Source: a bacterium (GTDB lineage Bacteria > Ratteibacteria > UBA8468 > B48-G9 > DSTR01). Taken from it: a stretch of DNA of 64,000 nucleotides. A program made the translations under genes and the position numbers. The notes under the pieces are model-generated. The model worked only from the letters and a program-made list of their open reading frames with translations, was not told the DNA's origin and did no database searches. The stretch is from assembly GCA_029551285.1 (NCBI GenBank), contig JAKPFT010000018.1:1-64000 (forward strand), in the 5' to 3' direction. Positions 48,265-57,664 of this stretch are shown here, in pieces; within the stretch, counting starts at the first letter, position 1; every line of letters begins with the position of its first letter.

Positions 48265-50707
48265 GCGTTTCCCCTTTTACCGCCGGGTGGAAAATCAGTC
48301 GGTCTCCTTTACACTCCACTTCAATAATGTCTCCCTCCTGGAAGCGTTCCCCCAGAATTTCCTCGGAGAGCGGATCTTCCAGGTACCGGGCGATGGTTCG
48401 TCTCAACGGTCTGGCGCCAAACTGAGGATTGGTGCCATTTTTCATCAGGAAAATTTTGGCTTCATCGCTGACCCTCAGAGATATCTTCTGCTCCTGGAGA
48501 CGTTCCGCCACCTTGCCGATTTCCAGGTCAACGATGGCCAGCAGGTCTTTTTCTGTCAGGGGATGGAAGACAATAATCTCATCCAGACGGTTGATAAACT
48601 CCGGTCGGAAGGTGCGCCGCACTTCCTCTATGATGTGTTGTTTCATCGTCTCATAGGAAGCCTCAGCCTCGGCGGACCGGAAACCGATGGTGGCCTGGTT
48701 CCGGAAAACCTGGGTGCCGATATTGGAGGTCATAATGAGCAGGGCATTCTGAAAGCTGACGCTGCGACCGAAACTATCGGTGAGACGGCCTTCTTCCAGG
48801 ACCTGAAGCAGCAGGTTAAAGACCTCCGGATGAGCTTTTTCAATCTCGTCCAGAAGAACCACGCAGTAAGGTCGGCGTCTTACCCTTTCGGTAAGCTGTC
48901 CCCCTTCTTCATAGCCGACATAGCCGGGTGGCGCGCCAATCAACCGGCTCACCGCAAACTTCTCCATATATTCTGACATATCTATCTGGATTAAAGCCTG
49001 TTCCTCGCCAAAAAGGAATTCCGCCAGCGCTCTGGCCAGCAAAGTTTTGCCCACGCCGGTCGGTCCCAGGAAAAGGAAACTGCCAATCGGCCTTTTCCGG
49101 TCTTTCAACCCGGCCCGGGACCGTCTGATGGCACGGCTGACCGCCGAGATGGCCTGTTTCTGTCCGATGACGACTTCACCGATGGCTTCCTCCATCTTCA
49201 GCAGTTTCTCCTTTTCCTCCTTGCATAACTGAGCTACGGGTATGCCGGTCCACTGGGAAACCACCTGGGCGATATCAGCCGGGGTGATCACTTTCTGCTC
49301 TTCCGGAATAAGTTTTTCCCAGTTGGCCCGCAGATAATCCAGACGATTCTTTGTTTCCCGTTCCACATCCCTGAGTGCGGCTGCCTTTTCAAAATCCTGC
49401 CGGTTAATGGCCTCATCCTTCTTCCGGGTAATCTCTTCCACTTCTTTTTCCAGATTCTTTATCTCCTGAGGCGGCTGGCTCAGTTTGAGCCGGCGCTGGC
49501 TGGCGGCTTCGTCAATTAAATCAATGGCCTTGTCCGGAAGATGCCGACCGGAAATATAACGGTCACTCAGGGAAGCCGCTGCCTGCAGCGCTTCATCGGT
49601 AATCTTCAGGCGGTGATGCGTTTCATACTTTTCTCTCAATCCATTGAGGATGGCCACGGTTTCTTCCACCGAGGGCGGATTGACCATCACCGGCTGGAAA
49701 CGTCTTTCTAAGGCCCCGTCTTTTTCAATGTACTTGCGGTACTCATCCAGAGTCGTGGCGCCAATACACTGTATTTCCCCCCGGGAGAGGGCTGGTTTGA
49801 GAATATTGGAGGCATCAATCGCCCCTTCGGCTCCACCGGCACCCACCAGGGTGTGGAGTTCATCAATAAAGATAATTACGTTAGCCGAGGACTTTATTTC
49901 GTCCAGGACCGCTTTCACCCGTTGTTCAAACTCCCCGCGATATTTGGTGCCGGCCACCAGAGACGCCAGGTCAAGCATAATAATTCTTTTATTTCTCAAA
50001 AGTTCCGGAGCCTGGCCGGAAGCAATACTCTGGGCAAATCCTTCCACAATGGCGGTCTTGCCCACACCGGCCTCTCCCAGAAGTACCGGATTGTTTTTCT
50101 TCCGGCGACAGAGTATCTGGGTGACCCGTTCAATCTCCCGGTGCCGGCCGATAACCGGGTCCAGTTTGTTCTCACGGGCTAATCTGGTCAGGTCCCGACC
50201 GAAGGTGTCCAGGGCTGGAGTTCTGGTTCTGGTCTTTGACTGCCGGGAAACGGTGCTGGTTTCATCAGCCACCTCAAAAAGGAGCGCCTCCAGACTCTGT
50301 CTGACTTTTTGAAGAGTAATGCCCTGCCGGGCCAGGATTCTGGCTGCCAGCCCTTCTTCCTGAGCGATGAGGCCCAGCAGCAGATGCTCTGTCCCGACAT
50401 AGTTGTGGCCAAGAAACTGGGCTTCTCTGACAGCCAGTTCCAGCACCTTTTTGGTTTCAGTGCTGAGAGGAATTTCTCCAATCATCATCAGCGGAATACC
50501 GACCCGCATGGACTTTTCAATCTCCAGGCGCAGACTTTCCGGGTCAATTCCCAGATGCTTCAGGATGGCCATGCCCATACCCTCGCCTTCATCAATCAAA
50601 CCCAGCAGCAGATGTTCTGTTTCAATCTTATTGTTGCCGGCTTTAATGGCTTCCTTCCTGGCCAGGTCAAGAACAGTTTTCACCCGTTTGGTAAATCGTT
50701 CAAACAT
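48224..50707 (-). CDS. clpC: ClpC-type AAA+ ATPase
   Basis: N-domain MFERFTKRVKTVLDLARKEA...EHLLLGL; Walker A GEAGVGKT and GPTGVGKT; UVR-like motif. Confidence 0.94.
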   Translation of the reverse strand: MFERFTKRVKTVLDLARKEAIKAGNNKIETEHLLLGLIDEGEGMGMAILKHLGIDPESLRLEIEKSMRVGIPLMMIGEIPLSTETKKVLELAVREAQFLGHNYVGTEHLLLGLIAQEEGLAARILARQGITLQKVRQSLEALLFEVADETSTVSRQSKTRTRTPALDTFGRDLTRLARENKLDPVIGRHREIERVTQILCRRKKNNPVLLGEAGVGKTAIVEGFAQSIASGQAPELLRNKRIIMLDLASLVAGTKYRGEFEQRVKAVLDEIKSSANVIIFIDELHTLVGAGGAEGAIDASNILKPALSRGEIQCIGATTLDEYRKYIEKDGALERRFQPVMVNPPSVEETVAILNGLREKYETHHRLKITDEALQAAASLSDRYISGRHLPDKAIDLIDEAASQRRLKLSQPPQEIKNLEKEVEEITRKKDEAINRQDFEKAAALRDVERETKNRLDYLRANWEKLIPEEQKVITPADIAQVVSQWTGIPVAQLCKEEKEKLLKMEEAIGEVVIGQKQAISAVSRAIRRSRAGLKDRKRPIGSFLFLGPTGVGKTLLARALAEFLFGEEQALIQIDMSEYMEKFAVSRLIGAPPGYVGYEEGGQLTERVRRRPYCVVLLDEIEKAHPEVFNLLLQVLEEGRLTDSFGRSVSFQNALLIMTSNIGTQVFRNQATIGFRSAEAEASYETMKQHIIEEVRRTFRPEFINRLDEIIVFHPLTEKDLLAIVDLEIGKVAERLQEQKISLRVSDEAKIFLMKNGTNPQFGARPLRRTIARYLEDPLSEEILGERFQEGDIIEVECKGDRLIFHPAVKGETREENPESATCTPS

Positions 50708-51758
50708 AAATTTCTCTCAACTCCTTCTGGAGTAATTTGGCCCTGAGTCGGTCCCGTTGAGCCGGGGAAAGACGGCTCCCGTATTCCTGCTGCAGGTGGC
50801 CCGGGAGAATTTTTCTGATAATCTGGCCAAAACGCTTACCGTTTAAACCAATCATTTTCCACTCGGCGCCCAGTACCAGCCAGGAAAGAAAAGACAGTGC
50901 CGTTTCCGTGGAAAGTTGTCCCGCCACCTTGAACTTCTCCACCGTCTCCCTCAAACGCTTTCTCCACCGGTAACTCTCAGCCATCTCCTGCCGTATTTTT
51001 CTTTCCTCTTCCACCACTAATTTTACCACAATTTCCATCTGATGAATAACTTCGGCTTCTGTTTTCCCTAAATTCTCCCCTGAGGACACCTGAAAAAAAT
51101 GGCCGGCCGGTGGAGTGCCCTCACCGTACCAGCCGCGGATGACAATGCCGATATCCTTCAGCGCTGAAAAGAGAAGGTGATGTTTCCTGGTGAGGACCAG
51201 TCCAGGCAGATGAATCAACACCGATGCCCGGAAGCCACTACCCAGGTTGCTCGGACAGGCGGTGAGGTAACCAAGAACCGGGTGGAAGGCAATCTTCAGA
51301 TGCTGGTCCAGCAGGTTATCCAGCCGGTCAATTTTCTTCCATAACGACTTGAGGGAAAGGCCCGGAGAAAAACCCTGGAGCCGAATGTGGTCTTCCTCAT
51401 TGACCATCATGGAAATACGTAAATCTGGAAAGACAACCACGGCCCGGGGATAGTTTTCCTGGGCAAACTCCAGACTGATCAGGTGTTGTTCCACCAGAAC
51501 TGCCCGGTCAATCTCGGAAAGGCCTTCTATCTCCAGTATGATGAATTCGTCCTGGCTGTTTTCGGTAAGAACCCGGGCTACCTGGTGGAGCAATTTCCAG
51601 GACTCTTCGGCCGTGGCCTGGTGAGGGAAAGGCAAACCCTGGAAGTTACGAGCCAGTCGAAGACGGGAACCAATAATAATGGAATGGCTGATTCTGTCAA
51701 AAAGCCAGTCCGTAACAGGTGTCAACTTTTCCCAGGGTACGGTGTCCAGTACTTGCAT
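50700..51758 (-). CDS. mcsB: McsB-type protein arginine kinase
   Basis: SRLRLARNFQGLPFP, LTACPSNLGSGFRASVLIHLPGL phosphagen kinase motifs. Confidence 0.93.
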   Translation of the reverse strand: MQVLDTVPWEKLTPVTDWLFDRISHSIIIGSRLRLARNFQGLPFPHQATAEESWKLLHQVARVLTENSQDEFIILEIEGLSEIDRAVLVEQHLISLEFAQENYPRAVVVFPDLRISMMVNEEDHIRLQGFSPGLSLKSLWKKIDRLDNLLDQHLKIAFHPVLGYLTACPSNLGSGFRASVLIHLPGLVLTRKHHLLFSALKDIGIVIRGWYGEGTPPAGHFFQVSSGENLGKTEAEVIHQMEIVVKLVVEEERKIRQEMAESYRWRKRLRETVEKFKVAGQLSTETALSFLSWLVLGAEWKMIGLNGKRFGQIIRKILPGHLQQEYGSRLSPAQRDRLRAKLLQKELREIYV

Positions 51759-51797
51759 GGTTGTTAACAGATAGCCCCGGTAACACAGGCTCTTTTC

Positions 51798-52244
51798 TTA
51801 GGACGTTTTCCGAAGGGGAAAGGTTGCTTTAGCACTTTCGTCCAGCAACTTTTTTAACCTGGCCAGTCTTCTTCTATCTGCTGGAGAAAGACTGACCCGG
51901 GGCAGATTGTTTTCCATCTTTTTCTTAAGAGTTTCCGGAATCTTGCCCCGGTGTTGCCACCAGAACTGGCCCCGCGCTTTTTCCTGAGAGAGAAAAGGTG
52001 AAAAGTGCTGATAGCAGTCCGGGCAACCAAGGAAGCGATACCGCCGGATGTCCTGCCAGCGATATCCGCAGGCCGGACATACCCGGCCAGTTCGTTTCCG
52101 TTCCTTCCTGACCGGTGTCCGTGTTTCCTCCAGCGAAACCGCCGCGATACAGACCTCCGGGGCGGCCGGGTTTTTTTCCGTCAGGGTCACCACCAGTTTT
52201 GTCCAGCCTCCGGCAAGAAAAAAATCTGTCTTACTCGGTTTCAT
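51798..52244 (-). CDS. McsA-like zinc-finger adaptor (divergent)
   Basis: CPACGYRWQDIRRYRFLGCPDCYQHFSPFL...HRGKIP between ilvE and mcsB. Confidence 0.8.
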   Translation of the reverse strand: MKPSKTDFFLAGGWTKLVVTLTEKNPAAPEVCIAAVSLEETRTPVRKERKRTGRVCPACGYRWQDIRRYRFLGCPDCYQHFSPFLSQEKARGQFWWQHRGKIPETLKKKMENNLPRVSLSPADRRRLARLKKLLDESAKATFPLRKTS

Positions 52245-53115
52245 ACACAGGAATACCTTCCCTTATCGCTTTTTCCTTGAAGGCCTGTCTGATTCTTCCC
52301 GTGGTCGGCCCGGGCCGGCCGGTGCCGATAGGACGGCCGTCCAGGGATGTTGCCGGGATAATCTCCGCCGCAGTTCCTGTAAGAAAGCATTCGTCGGCCA
52401 CATAGATGTCGTGTCGGGTAAGGTTTTGTTCCCTGACTTCCAGTCCGAGACTCCGGCCCAGTTCCATTACTACCTTGCGGGTGACCCCGGCCAGCACGCC
52501 GGCGTGCACAGGAGGCGTGGCCAGGACCTGGCCGTGGACCACGAAGATATTCTCCCCGGTGCACTCGCTCACATATCCGGCATGATTGAGGATTAAACCT
52601 TCGTCGGCGCCGGCGTGATTGGCCTCTATCTTGGCCAGGATGTTATTAAGATAATTCAAAGACTTGATGGCCGGGTTGACCGATTCGTGAAGGTTGCGTC
52701 TGGTCGCCACCGTCACTACTTTCAATCCTTTTTCGTAGTAACTTTCCGGATAAAGTTGAATTTTGCTGGCAATAATGAAGATGGTTGGCCGGGGACATTT
52801 TCTCGGGTCCAGGCCTAAATCGCCCACCCCCCGGGTGACCACAATCCGAATATAACTGTCTTTCAACTTGTTGGCTTTCACCGTTTCCATGACTGCCTGC
52901 CGCAGGGCCTGCCTGCTCAGCGGCACTTCCAGCATAATCCCGTGAGCCGACCAGTACAGCCGCTGCAGGTGTTCTTCCAGACAGAAAATACGGCCCTGGT
53001 AACTGCGCAACCCTTCAAAGACACCATCTCCGTACAGAAGGCCATGGTCAAAAACAGATATTTTAGCCTGTTCTTCTGGCACCAGTTTTCCGTTCAGATA
53101 GATCAGCAAACCCAT
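52231..53115 (-). CDS. ilvE: Branched-chain amino acid aminotransferase (class IV PLP)
   Basis: LLYGDGVFEGLRSYQGRIFCLEEHLQRL; IKSLNYLNNILAKIEA; GYVSECTGENIFVV. Confidence 0.92.
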   Translation of the reverse strand: MGLLIYLNGKLVPEEQAKISVFDHGLLYGDGVFEGLRSYQGRIFCLEEHLQRLYWSAHGIMLEVPLSRQALRQAVMETVKANKLKDSYIRIVVTRGVGDLGLDPRKCPRPTIFIIASKIQLYPESYYEKGLKVVTVATRRNLHESVNPAIKSLNYLNNILAKIEANHAGADEGLILNHAGYVSECTGENIFVVHGQVLATPPVHAGVLAGVTRKVVMELGRSLGLEVREQNLTRHDIYVADECFLTGTAAEIIPATSLDGRPIGTGRPGPTTGRIRQAFKEKAIREGIPVYETE

Positions 53116-53221
53116 TCTCTCCTCCTGTGCCCTGCCCGGGTCCTGTGACAGACTTTAATTTTTCAGTTTTTTCTTGTTTCTGTCAATGGTTTTGCAACTG
53201 CTTCTTTCCCTACCCTTCCCC

Positions 53222-53489
53222 TGTCTAAAAAAGGAAGGGGACAGCTGGCGAACGAATTGCGAAGGCACAGATACAAGACAAGATGAAAAGCGGCAGCGTT
53301 CGGTAAGCGGACCGGAGAAGTTTATCCGGGACGCAATACCTTACTCGGCGGTGTCTCCAGCTCGCCACCTGGCGAGCGAGTTCGCCGAGCAACCGATTTC
53401 GGCGTAGTCCTTGTCTGTGCCGGAGCACTTTGAGTGAGCCAGTTCGTTCCCTTTCTTTTCATTCCTTAATTTCTTTTCTTTTTTTGACA
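53222..53489 (-). repeat. Repeat family copy F (minus strand, single copy)
   Basis: Reverse complement matches copies C-E; UCCG loop; TIRs TGTCtAAAAAAGG / TTTTTTGACA. Confidence 0.92.
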
Positions 53490-53499
53490 CTACCCCTGC

Positions 53500-54189
53500 C
53501 TACGTGATTTTTGTTTTTTCGGTGCGTTCAATCCGGCCATCTTTTAAGTATACGACCTTCGTGGCTATCTGTAAAAAGATTTCGTTGTGGGTGGCGATGA
53601 CAAAAGTGGCTGTCTGCTGCTGGTTCAACCGGCCGATGAGGTCAAGCAGAGATGCTGCCGCCTGCCGGTCAATGGAGCCGGTGGGTTCGTCGGCGAAGAC
53701 AACCTGGGGCTGGCAGATTAAACTCCGGCAGATGGCCACCCTTTGCATTTCTCCTCCGGAAAGCTGGGCCGGGTAAGCATTTTTCTTCCCCAGCAGGTCA
53801 AACCTGGCCAGAAGTTCCTCGGCCTGCCGGCGATAGCCGTTGAGCCCGCTGGCCTGCCTTTCTTTAATCCATAATGGCAGGAAGACATTTTCCCGGACCG
53901 TCAACTCCGGCAGGAGATGAAAAAACTGGAAGACAAAGCCAAAGTTCCGGTTGCGCAGACGAGCCGCCTCCGGGTCAGGCAGATGGGTAATTTCCTGGCC
54001 GTTAAGGAAGACCCGACCAGAACTCGGCCGGTCTAAAATGGCCAGGAGATTTAAAAGGGTGGTTTTCCCTGACCCGGATGGACCCAGCACCACCACGATG
54101 TCACCCTGCTGGATCTCCACGGTAACATCAGAAAGCGCAGTCACCGCTCCGTACTTTTTGGTTAAGCCTTCGCCTCTTAACAGAGCCAT
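53500..54189 (-). CDS. LolD-like ABC transporter ATP-binding protein
   Basis: Walker A GPSGSGKT; LSGGEMQRVAICRSL; paired with a LolC/E-like permease. Confidence 0.88.
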   Translation of the reverse strand: MALLRGEGLTKKYGAVTALSDVTVEIQQGDIVVVLGPSGSGKTTLLNLLAILDRPSSGRVFLNGQEITHLPDPEAARLRNRNFGFVFQFFHLLPELTVRENVFLPLWIKERQASGLNGYRRQAEELLARFDLLGKKNAYPAQLSGGEMQRVAICRSLICQPQVVFADEPTGSIDRQAAASLLDLIGRLNQQQTATFVIATHNEIFLQIATKVVYLKDGRIERTEKTKIT

Positions 54190-54199
54190 TTTTCTTCAC

Positions 54200-55384
54200 T
54201 CACTCATACTTCAACGCTTCCACGGGGTTGAGTCTGGCAGCCCGACGGGCCGGGTAAAAACTGGCCAGGCTAACAATAACCAGAACCGCCAGTGAAATAA
54301 AACCCACATCTTTCCATGCAATCTCAATGGGCAGCCGGGAAAGGTTGTAGACAAATTCAGGCAGCCGGATGAACTGGTAGCGGCGCAGCAGGTAACTGAG
54401 CAGTCCTCCCAGAAGCAAACCAGCAAGCAATCCTTCCACTCCCAGAAGTAATCCCTGGCAGAAGAAAATTTTTCCGATATCCCCGGCGGAAAGGCCAACC
54501 GCCCGCAGAATTCCGATTTCCCTGGTTTTGCGAAAGACCGTAATCATCAGGGTGGAAACGATGTTGAAGGAAGCCACCAGAATAATAAGCACCAAAATTA
54601 TCGCCATCGCCTTTTTTTCCAGGGCCAGGGCCGCGAAAAGGATTTTGTTTTTCTGAATCCAGGTGGTTACCGGATAACGGTCTTTCAGAAGCCGGCTGAT
54701 TTTCTCAGCCAGTGCCTCTGAGGCGTAGATATTATCGCTGCGTATTCCCAGGCCGTGAACCACATCGCCCAGACCGAAAAGTTGTTGAACATTGGTCAGG
54801 GCTGTCAGACCCACGGAAACATCGTAACTGTAAACTCCGCATTCAATGATGCCGGTAACCTTAAAGGTTTGCTGCCTGGCCAGCAGACCGCCGATGACCG
54901 TGACCTGGTCTCCGACATCCACTTCCAGTTCCCGGGCCAGTTCGCTTCCTAAGACCAGACCCTGATGGAGACAGTCCAGCCCGCCTTTCCTGAAAAATTC
55001 AGCCAGATTGGTCACCTTCGGTTCAGCCAGCGGATCCACCCCCTTCAGAATACCACCAAGCAGATAGTGGGAGGAACGATAAATCACCTGGGAAGAAAGG
55101 AAAGGGGCTATTCCCTGAACGCCGGCCAGCGGGGAAACCTGCTTCATCATCTGGCGGTAATCGTGAAGAAGGGGTCTTCCTTCAATGTAGATGGTGGGAT
55201 TGGCCCCGACAATTTTTTTCTTCAGTTCGTTGGAAAAGCCATTCATAACCCCCAGAACTAACATCAGGGTGGTCACTCCCAGGGCAATGCCCGCCACGGA
55301 GAAAAGGCTGAGGAACCAGAGAAAATTTTCCTTAGCCCCCCGGCCAGCAAATTTCTGCGAGAGGAAGAAGATCAGGGAGAACAT
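54200..55384 (-). CDS. LolC/LolE-like ABC transporter permease
   Basis: FSVAGIALGVTTLMLVLGVMNGFSNELKKKIVGANPTIYI; C-terminal FYPARRAARLNPVEALKYE. Confidence 0.9.
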   Translation of the reverse strand: MFSLIFFLSQKFAGRGAKENFLWFLSLFSVAGIALGVTTLMLVLGVMNGFSNELKKKIVGANPTIYIEGRPLLHDYRQMMKQVSPLAGVQGIAPFLSSQVIYRSSHYLLGGILKGVDPLAEPKVTNLAEFFRKGGLDCLHQGLVLGSELARELEVDVGDQVTVIGGLLARQQTFKVTGIIECGVYSYDVSVGLTALTNVQQLFGLGDVVHGLGIRSDNIYASEALAEKISRLLKDRYPVTTWIQKNKILFAALALEKKAMAIILVLIILVASFNIVSTLMITVFRKTREIGILRAVGLSAGDIGKIFFCQGLLLGVEGLLAGLLLGGLLSYLLRRYQFIRLPEFVYNLSRLPIEIAWKDVGFISLAVLVIVSLASFYPARRAARLNPVEALKYE

Positions 55385-55526
55385 GATTAATAAGAAGTGG
55401 TGCCATGTTACTCTGTCGCAGAATGATACTGCGGTGACCGATGGCTGTCAAATGGAAGTCCCGGGTTAAACTTGTTGGGAAGTTTAACCCTGGCCAGGAG
55501 AATGCTGGTATACTATAATCCACCAG

Positions 55527-57656
55527 ATGCAGGAAAAGGAAATGATTGCCGGGAAAGAAGCAGTCAGTAATGTGTCCCTGCCCTTCCAGCCTGAGTGGAT
55601 CTGGACAGAAGCCGGTGGCCGGAGAAACCAGTATGTGGCTTTCCGTCTGGTGGTTGAAGGGCTGTCGGGAGAAAAATTTTTAGAATCGGTGCCGGTCTGG
55701 GTCAGCGCTGGCAATCTTTATCGGCTTTATCTCAACGGCCATTACCTCGGTCGGGGACCGGTCCGGGAATGGTCCGGCTGTGCCGGCCTGGACCGTTATG
55801 AACTTGCGCCCTGGCTCCAGCCCGGTCGCAATGTCCTCAGCGCTCTGGTCCACTACTTCGGGGAAAATGTGGGTGGCTGGCCGCTATCACCGCCGGGTTT
55901 CCTTCTTGCAGGCTCCCTCGGAAAAAAGCCGCTTTCCACCGGGGTGGCTGCCTGGGAAGCTGTTCAAATAACAGCCTGGAACTCAGCCTCGCCCCGGGTA
56001 AATCTTTACAATGGTTTCACAGAAGAAGTAAATCTCAGACGCTGGGACAGGGCCATCTGGGAGACAGGCAGTGACAGGGCTGGATGGCAAAAGGCTGTGG
56101 TCGTTGCCACGGCCAGGGGAGAAAGGCGTTTTCTCCAGCCAAGACAGATTCCGCCTCTGAAAGAAATATTGTTGTCGCCCCTGACGCTTGTTAAGGCTGG
56201 CAAAAACTTCAGTCTTTACGCTGCTCCGCGCTTGGTCTCCGGCAGTCTGGAAATGGAACTAATGGCGGAGAAACCGGTAAAGTTAAAAGTGTGGTATAGC
56301 GACCGACTTTCCAGGGGGAAAATTGAACCCGGAGTTGAGCCAGAAAATTCCAATACTTCCTGTGACCGCTTAAAAGTCCCGGTCGGCCGGCACCGCTGGT
56401 ACGGCGCTTTCCTCCTGCGGGGATTTCGTTATGTCCAGATTAACGGGAAAGACCTTCAGTCCCTGAAAATGGAGTTGCAGCCCCGGGAAATCCTCTATCC
56501 CTGTGTGAACCGGGCTGTTTTTGAGACAAGCGACGGCTGGCTGAACCGCTGCTGGGAAATGGCCCGGCTAACGTTGCGTCTGTGCCTGGCGGACACCTAC
56601 CTGGATAATCCTTCCCGGGAAAGACAGCAGTACGGCGGAGATGGCTATCTTCAGTCACTTTACGCCTTTGACCTCTTCGGGGACCTGGCGCTGTGGCGGC
56701 AGTTTCTCCGCCACTTTGCCCGGGGGCAGGGAAGTGACGGTAGCCATCAGTCAGGCGGTCCGTGGTGCTGGAACCAGATTATTCCAGCCTGGACGCTTCT
56801 CTGGATTGAATCGGTGGGTGAATACTGCCGGCATACCCGTGATTTCTCGGTGGCCAGCCAGTACCTCAGCGTGATAGAGAAAGCCCTGAAATGGTTTTCC
56901 GCTCTGGAAGAGGCCGATGGTTTATTGAGGGTGAAAGAACAGTTTGACTGGAAAGGCGGCAAGGTCGTCTGGAACTTCATAGACTGGCAGAAGGAAAAAG
57001 GTCAGTTGACCGGAGAAGAGGCCCGATTGGCGCTGAACGGTTTCTACGCGATGGCTTTAGGTACCGCGGCCTGGCTTTTTCTGCTGACGGGAAAACACAG
57101 CCTTGCCTCAGCCTTAAAGCGGAAAAGAGCAGCGCTGATAAAGCGGCTAGGAAGTATTGAGAGGTTGCCGGAGCACGCGCTGGTGACAGCCACCCTGGCT
57201 GGTGCTGTCTCCGGGAAGATGGACCAACTGGCCAGGAAGATTTTCCAGCACCGCTCCAGAACCGATGTCATGTTTCTGTTTTTTACTCTGAAAAGTCTTC
57301 TTCAGGAAGACCAGGTGGAAGCGGCGCTGGTCCTGTTGCAGGACATTTTCTCTCCGATGATGAAAGAAGGACCCGGCACCTTCTGGGAGACCAGGCAGGT
57401 GTCAAAAGGTTCCACCCGGGCCCTCTGCCAGGCGATTGGCGCGGCTCCGGCTTACTGGTTGCCCAGACTGGTGACCGGCTTGAGGGAAGTGGATGCTGAC
57501 CAGAGGCAATTGAGGTTTGGCCGGCCTTTGCCAGGCGTTGAGGAAGGCTACGTAGTTCTTCCCTGTGTTGATGGTGAGATTGAGCTGCGAAGCAGGAGAG
57601 GGAAGCTGGTCTTTTCCCGCTGTCCGTCCGGCTGGAAAACTGTTGTTTCCGCTTAA
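55527..57656 (+). CDS. Alpha-L-rhamnosidase-like (GH78-type) glycoside hydrolase
   Basis: RLYLNGHYLGRGPVREWSGCAGLDRYELAPWLQPGRNVLSALVHY; DNPSRERQQYGGDGYLQSLYAF. Confidence 0.75.
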   Translation: MQEKEMIAGKEAVSNVSLPFQPEWIWTEAGGRRNQYVAFRLVVEGLSGEKFLESVPVWVSAGNLYRLYLNGHYLGRGPVREWSGCAGLDRYELAPWLQPGRNVLSALVHYFGENVGGWPLSPPGFLLAGSLGKKPLSTGVAAWEAVQITAWNSASPRVNLYNGFTEEVNLRRWDRAIWETGSDRAGWQKAVVVATARGERRFLQPRQIPPLKEILLSPLTLVKAGKNFSLYAAPRLVSGSLEMELMAEKPVKLKVWYSDRLSRGKIEPGVEPENSNTSCDRLKVPVGRHRWYGAFLLRGFRYVQINGKDLQSLKMELQPREILYPCVNRAVFETSDGWLNRCWEMARLTLRLCLADTYLDNPSRERQQYGGDGYLQSLYAFDLFGDLALWRQFLRHFARGQGSDGSHQSGGPWCWNQIIPAWTLLWIESVGEYCRHTRDFSVASQYLSVIEKALKWFSALEEADGLLRVKEQFDWKGGKVVWNFIDWQKEKGQLTGEEARLALNGFYAMALGTAAWLFLLTGKHSLASALKRKRAALIKRLGSIERLPEHALVTATLAGAVSGKMDQLARKIFQHRSRTDVMFLFFTLKSLLQEDQVEAALVLLQDIFSPMMKEGPGTFWETRQVSKGSTRALCQAIGAAPAYWLPRLVTGLREVDADQRQLRFGRPLPGVEEGYVVLPCVDGEIELRSRRGKLVFSRCPSGWKTVVSA

Positions 57657-57664
57657 ACAGGGTC

